8,342 nt of DNA from Nostoc sp. CHAB 5715 (GTDB lineage: Bacteria > Cyanobacteriota > Cyanobacteriia > Cyanobacteriales > Nostocaceae): the NCBI RefSeq assembly GCF_020829685.1, contig NZ_JAIVFR010000240.1, positions 1-8,342 of the forward strand. The letters are read 5' to 3'. Position numbers and translations under genes: made by a program. The notes under the pieces were generated by a model that had not been told where the DNA came from, made no database searches, and worked only from the letters and a program-made list of their open reading frames with translations. Positions 5,991-8,342 of this stretch are shown piece after piece (positions within the stretch are counted from its first letter, which is position 1; every line of letters begins with the position of its first letter).

Positions 5991-6064
5991 GGCTCAGTAG
6001 CTCAGTTGGTTAGAGCACGGGACTCATAAGCCTGGGGTCGTTGGTTCAACTCCGACCTGAGCCA
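5991..6064 (+). tRNA. tRNA-Met (CAU), elongator type
   Basis: A full 74-nt cloverleaf. The acceptor stem is GGCTCAG/CTGAGCC with discriminator A6064. The D stem is GCTC/GAGC, the anticodon loop CTCATAA carries CAT at 6025-6027, the variable loop has five bases, and the T arm is GTTGG-TTCAACT-CCGAC. CCA is not encoded. The paired first position and lack of initiator features exclude the initiator tRNA; a tRNA-Ile read through lysidine-modified CAU is possible but less likely. The last anticodon-stem pair is A6022 opposite G6030, a mismatch at position 31-39. An integrase gene begins about 120 bp downstream, which marks the 3' end as the likely integration target. The gene is intact, as expected when an element restores the tRNA end. 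Confidence 0.94.
6040..6064 (+). other. Presumed attachment site (attL) in the tRNA 3' end
   Basis: Tyrosine recombinases next to tRNA genes usually cross over in the T arm or 3' end of the tRNA, leaving an intact tRNA at attL and a partial copy at attR. The far end is outside the window, so the core cannot be defined. The T arm plus acceptor strand is the best guess from arrangement alone. Confidence 0.4.
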
Positions 6065-6090
6065 CTTTAAAAGTTAATCTATATAAGGGT

Positions 6091-6127
6091 TTCAGCTTCT
6101 AGTTATTAGTAGTACTAGAGAGCTGAA
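6091..6127. repeat. 13-bp imperfect inverted repeat between tRNA and integrase
   Basis: TTCAGCTTCTAGT (6091-6103) is complementary to ACTAGA-G-AGCTGAA (6114-6127) with one extra G, around a 10-base loop. It starts 26 bp after the tRNA. It could end tRNA transcription, although the following bases (TTTGTG) give only a short T-run. It could equally be a recombinase or regulator binding site at the element's left end. Confidence 0.5.
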
Positions 6128-6146
6128 TTTGTGTATGAGGCTCTTT

Positions 6147-6188
6147 TGACTATGAAATGACTATGCTTATTCAACAGAGTGATAGTCA
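6147..6188. promoter_or_regulatory. Triple TGACTAT repeat at the integrase start, possible operator
   Basis: TGACTATG occurs at 6147-6154 and 6158-6165, exactly one helical turn (11 bp) apart. An inverted ATAGTCA at 6182-6188 runs into the integrase ATG. Spacing on one face of the helix suggests a protein binding site, for example for integrase autoregulation. Confidence 0.35.
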
Positions 6189-7321
6189 TGAAAGTTGGAA
6201 TTGAAGCCTTGGAAGGTCGTTTAAGATTAAGATTTCCTAGAGTTTTATTCAATGGTAATCAGAAATACTTATCTTTGAATTTAGCTGACACTGCTGAAAA
6301 TAGAGTGGTTGTTGAAATCAAAGCACGTCAAGCTGAGTTAGACATACTAGCTGGGCATTTTGATTCCACACTAGCTAAATACAAAATCCAAGCTAATATA
6401 CTCAAGACAGCCAGCAAAGAGCGAACGTATAGCTTAATGGAGCTATGGGAGAAATATGTTGAGTTCAGAAGTGATCAAGTAGAAGAATCAACTATTCTCC
6501 GTGACTATTCATTAATCAGCAAGCGCATCAAAGCATTACCTACTACTGAGATAACTGAAGCAATCATTATACGTGATTACTTACTAAGTATTTATTCTGC
6601 TGAAACAGCCAAACGTACTTTAAAACAATTTAGTGCTTGCTGTAAGTGGGCGGTTCTATCCAAACTAATAAAAGACAATACCTTCAAAGACTTAGTTGGC
6701 GGTATAAAGACTAAAAGAAAAGATGGTACTATACTCACTTTTAACAGAGAGGAAATAAATACTATTATTGATGCTTTTGATAGTAACAAGTATTGTCCAA
6801 AATATTCACCATTACCTCATTACTATTATGCTAATTATGTTAGGCTTCTATTTCTTACTGGGTGTAGACCTGAAGAAGCTGTAGCCTTGAAATGGAAACA
6901 TATTACTCCTACACATATTACTTTTGCAGAAGCTGTACCTTCTGATGTCAGAATTAGGAAAGATACAAAAACTCATCAAATTAGATTATTCCCTATCAAT
7001 AATCAATTGAGAGAGATTTTGAATAATATTGGGTATGGGGAAGCTGAGAAATTACTATTTTGTAACCGCAATGGTAGAGAGTTAAATACTCATAATTTTC
7101 TAAATAGAATGTGGAAACCTATATTAACTAATTTAGTCAATGATAAGTTGATTAGATATTATTTACCTCAATATAACTGTCGTCACACTTTTATCACCCT
7201 ATGTTTGGAGGTAGGTATTAGTGTTAAACAAGTTGCTGACATGGTGGGTAATTCTCCTGAAGTAATTTATAAGCACTATTCAGGAGTAATCAAACAACTT
7301 GAAGTCCCAGAAATATTTTAA
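6188..7321 (+). CDS. Tyrosine recombinase / site-specific integrase, cyanobacterial type
   Basis: Catalyses integration and excision of the element by strand exchange at the attachment sites. From the ATG at 6188 (377 residues) the domains are: an N-terminal arm-binding domain (about 1-67, with GRLRLRF and GHFDSTLAKY, typical of a subfamily frequent in cyanobacteria), a helical core-binding domain (about 80-170), and the catalytic domain (185-370). Catalytic residues are R227 (TGCRPEEA), K261 (TKTHQIRL), R332-H333 (NCRHTF) and the nucleophile Y364 (YKHYSG). The first histidine of the H-x-x-R box is Y329, and the later H/W position is N355 (VGNS); such changes are tolerated in active relatives. 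GTG at 6179 would add three residues. I prefer ATG because GAGTGA lies five bases before it and the family begins MKV. The stop overlaps a possible antisense small gene. Confidence 0.95.
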   Translation: MKVGIEALEGRLRLRFPRVLFNGNQKYLSLNLADTAENRVVVEIKARQAELDILAGHFDSTLAKYKIQANILKTASKERTYSLMELWEKYVEFRSDQVEESTILRDYSLISKRIKALPTTEITEAIIIRDYLLSIYSAETAKRTLKQFSACCKWAVLSKLIKDNTFKDLVGGIKTKRKDGTILTFNREEINTIIDAFDSNKYCPKYSPLPHYYYANYVRLLFLTGCRPEEAVALKWKHITPTHITFAEAVPSDVRIRKDTKTHQIRLFPINNQLREILNNIGYGEAEKLLFCNRNGRELNTHNFLNRMWKPILTNLVNDKLIRYYLPQYNCRHTFITLCLEVGISVKQVADMVGNSPEVIYKHYSGVIKQLEVPEIF

Positions 7322-7446
7322 AAATAGATTAATGGTGAAATACTATTACATTCAGACAATATCTTCTCAACCTCTTTAAACATCCCCCAAGCAGAAATTA
7401 ACTTTGATACAACTTGCGCTCTCTTCTTCTGAATTTCATCAGTCAT
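7318..7446 (-). CDS. Possible 42-residue small protein, convergent with the integrase
   Basis: ATG (7446-7444) opens 42 codons ending at a TAA that overlaps the integrase TAA on the other strand. The product starts MTDEIQKKRAQVVSKLISAW and is helical, with basic residues in the first half and hydrophobic ones at the end. It has no motif that I recognise. AGGT lies seven bases before the ATG, giving a fair ribosome site. Upstream is the near-palindrome GGTTA-AGTACC-TAACC (7458-7473). Small proteins beside integrases are sometimes excisionases or regulators, but nothing in this sequence shows that. A chance frame of this length is possible in AT-rich DNA. Confidence 0.35.
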   Translation of the reverse strand: MTDEIQKKRAQVVSKLISAWGMFKEVEKILSECNSISPLIYF

Positions 7447-7457
7447 AATCCACACCT

Positions 7458-7473
7458 GGTTAAGTACCTAACC
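7458..7473. promoter_or_regulatory. Near-palindrome upstream of the 42-aa frame
   Basis: GGTTAAGTACCTAACC has five-base inverted arms (GGTTA/TAACC) around AGTACC. It begins 12 bp before the ATG of the minus-strand small frame and overlaps the approach to its ribosome site. It could be a repressor operator or an RNA hairpin controlling translation. Confidence 0.3.
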
Positions 7474-7597
7474 ACCATATAGCATCCTATACCTTAGCTT
7501 GGTGATTCAAGTCACTATGATGCGATCGCTCTACTAATGATTAATATATGGTAATGAAGGGGGTTTCATTCTGGGAGCATAGAGATTATAGAGTTTA

Positions 7598-7721
7598 CTA
7601 TAAACCAAGGTTATAGAAAACATTAACTATAACTAATGTTAAATGTAACCCAGGCTTACTGTAAATCAAGTATAAGTTAGCTTGAGTTACTCATAACTAT
7701 GCTTTCTATAACTCAAGTAGT
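7598..7721. repeat. Iteron-like array of six 16-bp units
   Basis: Six units fit roughly CTRTAAMYCAAGNTWA. Direct copies start at 7598, 7627, 7643, 7659 and 7706; one inverted copy occupies 7677-7692. Copies at 7627, 7643 and 7659 are exactly 16 bp apart. The inverted copy and the last direct copy share a perfect 9-bp inverted repeat, CTTGAGTTA (7681-7689) and TAACTCAAG (7709-7717). Copy 1 is nearly palindromic (CTATAAACC-AA-GGTTATAG), and a weaker inverted relative lies at 7578-7593. Arrays like this bind replication initiators at plasmid origins or serve as arm sites for recombinases. The surrounding DNA is AT-rich, as origins usually are. Confidence 0.55.
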
Positions 7722-7765
7722 GGCCAACCTTTTTTATCTTCTTCTTTAACAGAAAGGGTTGGCCA
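7721..7765. repeat. Long inverted repeat TGGCCAACC, possible terminator or protein site
   Basis: TGGCCAACC (7721-7729) and GGTTGGCCA (7757-7765) are perfect inverted copies. One G-T wobble and three more A-T pairs extend the stem to 13 pairs around a 19-base loop. It lies between the iteron-like array and the end of the minus-strand gene. No T-run follows on either strand, so intrinsic termination is doubtful. The 12-mer TAGTGGCCAACC (7718-7729) recurs exactly at 7994-8005 inside the neighbouring gene. Confidence 0.5.
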
Positions 7766-7787
7766 GCACTCAACTAACCTTATACTG

Positions 7788-8342
7788 CTAGAATGGCAAA
7801 CCTACCAGCTCTCCTTTTTTAGCAAAGTTCTCTTCCTTAGCTTTCAGAATCTTATTCATCATCTCAACTGAACTTAAGTCAAGATAGTATTTTCTAACTC
7901 TAATCTTCTCATCCACATCTACATCTGGATAAACACCACCACACCAGCTATTAACTAAGACATCCCCTTTCCTTACACTCACTCTTTTATCTATAGTGGC
8001 CAACCCTAAAGTATTCAGGACTGCTTGAATAAACTGGAATGGTTTGTCTTCTACATCCTTAGGAACTGATACCCCTAGCAATTCCTTAAACTCAACAGCA
8101 TTACGAGTAAACCATTTATGATTGGATGAATGTGGGTATCCCTCTTTCTCAAAGCAGAAAGCTTTTAGTTCTTCACCCTTTAATGAACCCTCATAGTTAA
8201 CTACTCTTAAGAACTCTCTAATTAAGTTAACTGTTTTAAATCTATACTTACGGTCAGAAGGAGCCTTCAATAAATCCTTCTCATCTTGGAGAGCCAAATC
8301 TTCTAAACTTCTGGTTAACCAACCTTGTAATCTAACTGCCTT
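7788..8342 (-). CDS. C-terminal part of an unidentified protein, possibly a cyanobacterial plasmid Rep (partial)
   Basis: The frame is open from the right window edge to a TAG at 7790-7788, so 184 C-terminal residues are visible and the start is outside. TTG at 8297 is not a start, because the frame continues upstream without interruption. The segment is hydrophilic and rich in lysine, glutamate and valine. A first helical part (visible residues about 25-65) is followed by a compact mixed part: PFQFIQAVLNTLGL, then a VRKGDVLVNSW stretch, then IRVRKYYLDLSSVE near the end. The last two resemble, from memory, the C-terminal region of large cyanobacterial plasmid replication proteins (primase/helicase type, CyRepA1). 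The iteron-like array 70-190 bp past its end fits that idea. The helicase/primase core is not visible, so this is a weak assignment; another element-encoded DNA-binding protein is equally possible. Confidence 0.5.
   Translation of the reverse strand, partial: KAVRLQGWLTRSLEDLALQDEKDLLKAPSDRKYRFKTVNLIREFLRVVNYEGSLKGEELKAFCFEKEGYPHSSNHKWFTRNAVEFKELLGVSVPKDVEDKPFQFIQAVLNTLGLATIDKRVSVRKGDVLVNSWCGGVYPDVDVDEKIRVRKYYLDLSSVEMMNKILKAKEENFAKKGELVGLPF

Larger units (their letters stand above)
6065..8342. mobile_element. Left end of a tRNA-Met-integrated mobile element (continues past window)
   Basis: The tRNA 3' end is followed by a tyrosine recombinase, an iteron-like array and part of a further gene on the minus strand. 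Sequence here is visibly richer in A and T than the core region and has one HIP1 site in 2.3 kb, against seven in the preceding 6 kb. The order tRNA, integrase, cargo is the classic layout of genomic islands and integrative elements. Repeats of plasmid-origin type suggest a replicative or plasmid-derived element. The right end is not visible. Confidence 0.65.

Noticed and set aside
8295..8297. TTG at 8297 as the start of the minus-strand gene
   Set aside because: The frame continues without a stop to the window edge, so the visible part is a C-terminal fragment.

Overview
The window looks like filamentous (Nostoc-type) cyanobacterial chromosome. Eight perfect copies of the HIP1 palindrome GCGATCGC are present (102, 283, 993, 1362, 1664, 2386, 4485, 7522). 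There is a cyanobacterial-type gshA, the GGGCATT/ACTCCCC heptanucleotide repeats common between Nostoc genes, and an integrase of a cyanobacterial subfamily.

Positions 1-5990 read as ordinary core chromosome with all genes on the + strand. A short unrecognised ORF (122-409) is followed by a 121-bp MITE-like element (428-548), gshA (glutamate-cysteine ligase, first step of glutathione synthesis, 725-1864), a heptanucleotide-repeat cluster and a hairpin terminator, and trmL (tRNA wobble 2'-O-methyltransferase, 2268-2729). After a 790-bp non-coding stretch comes a LysM + M23 cell-wall endopeptidase gene (3522-5825) that starts at TTG behind a perfect AGGAGG and ends at a clear intrinsic terminator. 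The non-coding stretch is unusually rich in potential RNA structure. Its first half resembles the 5' part of the ydaO (c-di-AMP) riboswitch family, and further down is an exact 11-nt complement of the core of the cyanobacterial small RNA Yfr1.

Positions 5991-8342 are the left end of an integrated mobile element. A complete elongator-type tRNA-Met (CAU) gene is followed directly by a tyrosine recombinase (6188-7321). Then come a possible 42-aa antisense small protein, an iteron-like array of six 16-bp units (7598-7721), a large inverted repeat around TGGCCAACC, and the C-terminal end of a protein that runs off the right edge on the minus strand. This part is visibly more AT-rich and has one HIP1 site in about 2.3 kb. 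Iterons beside a possible Rep protein suggest an element that may also replicate as a plasmid, but the Rep assignment is weak.

The gshA, trmL and peptidase genes have no evident shared function; each is separated from the next by several hundred bases and probably has its own promoter.
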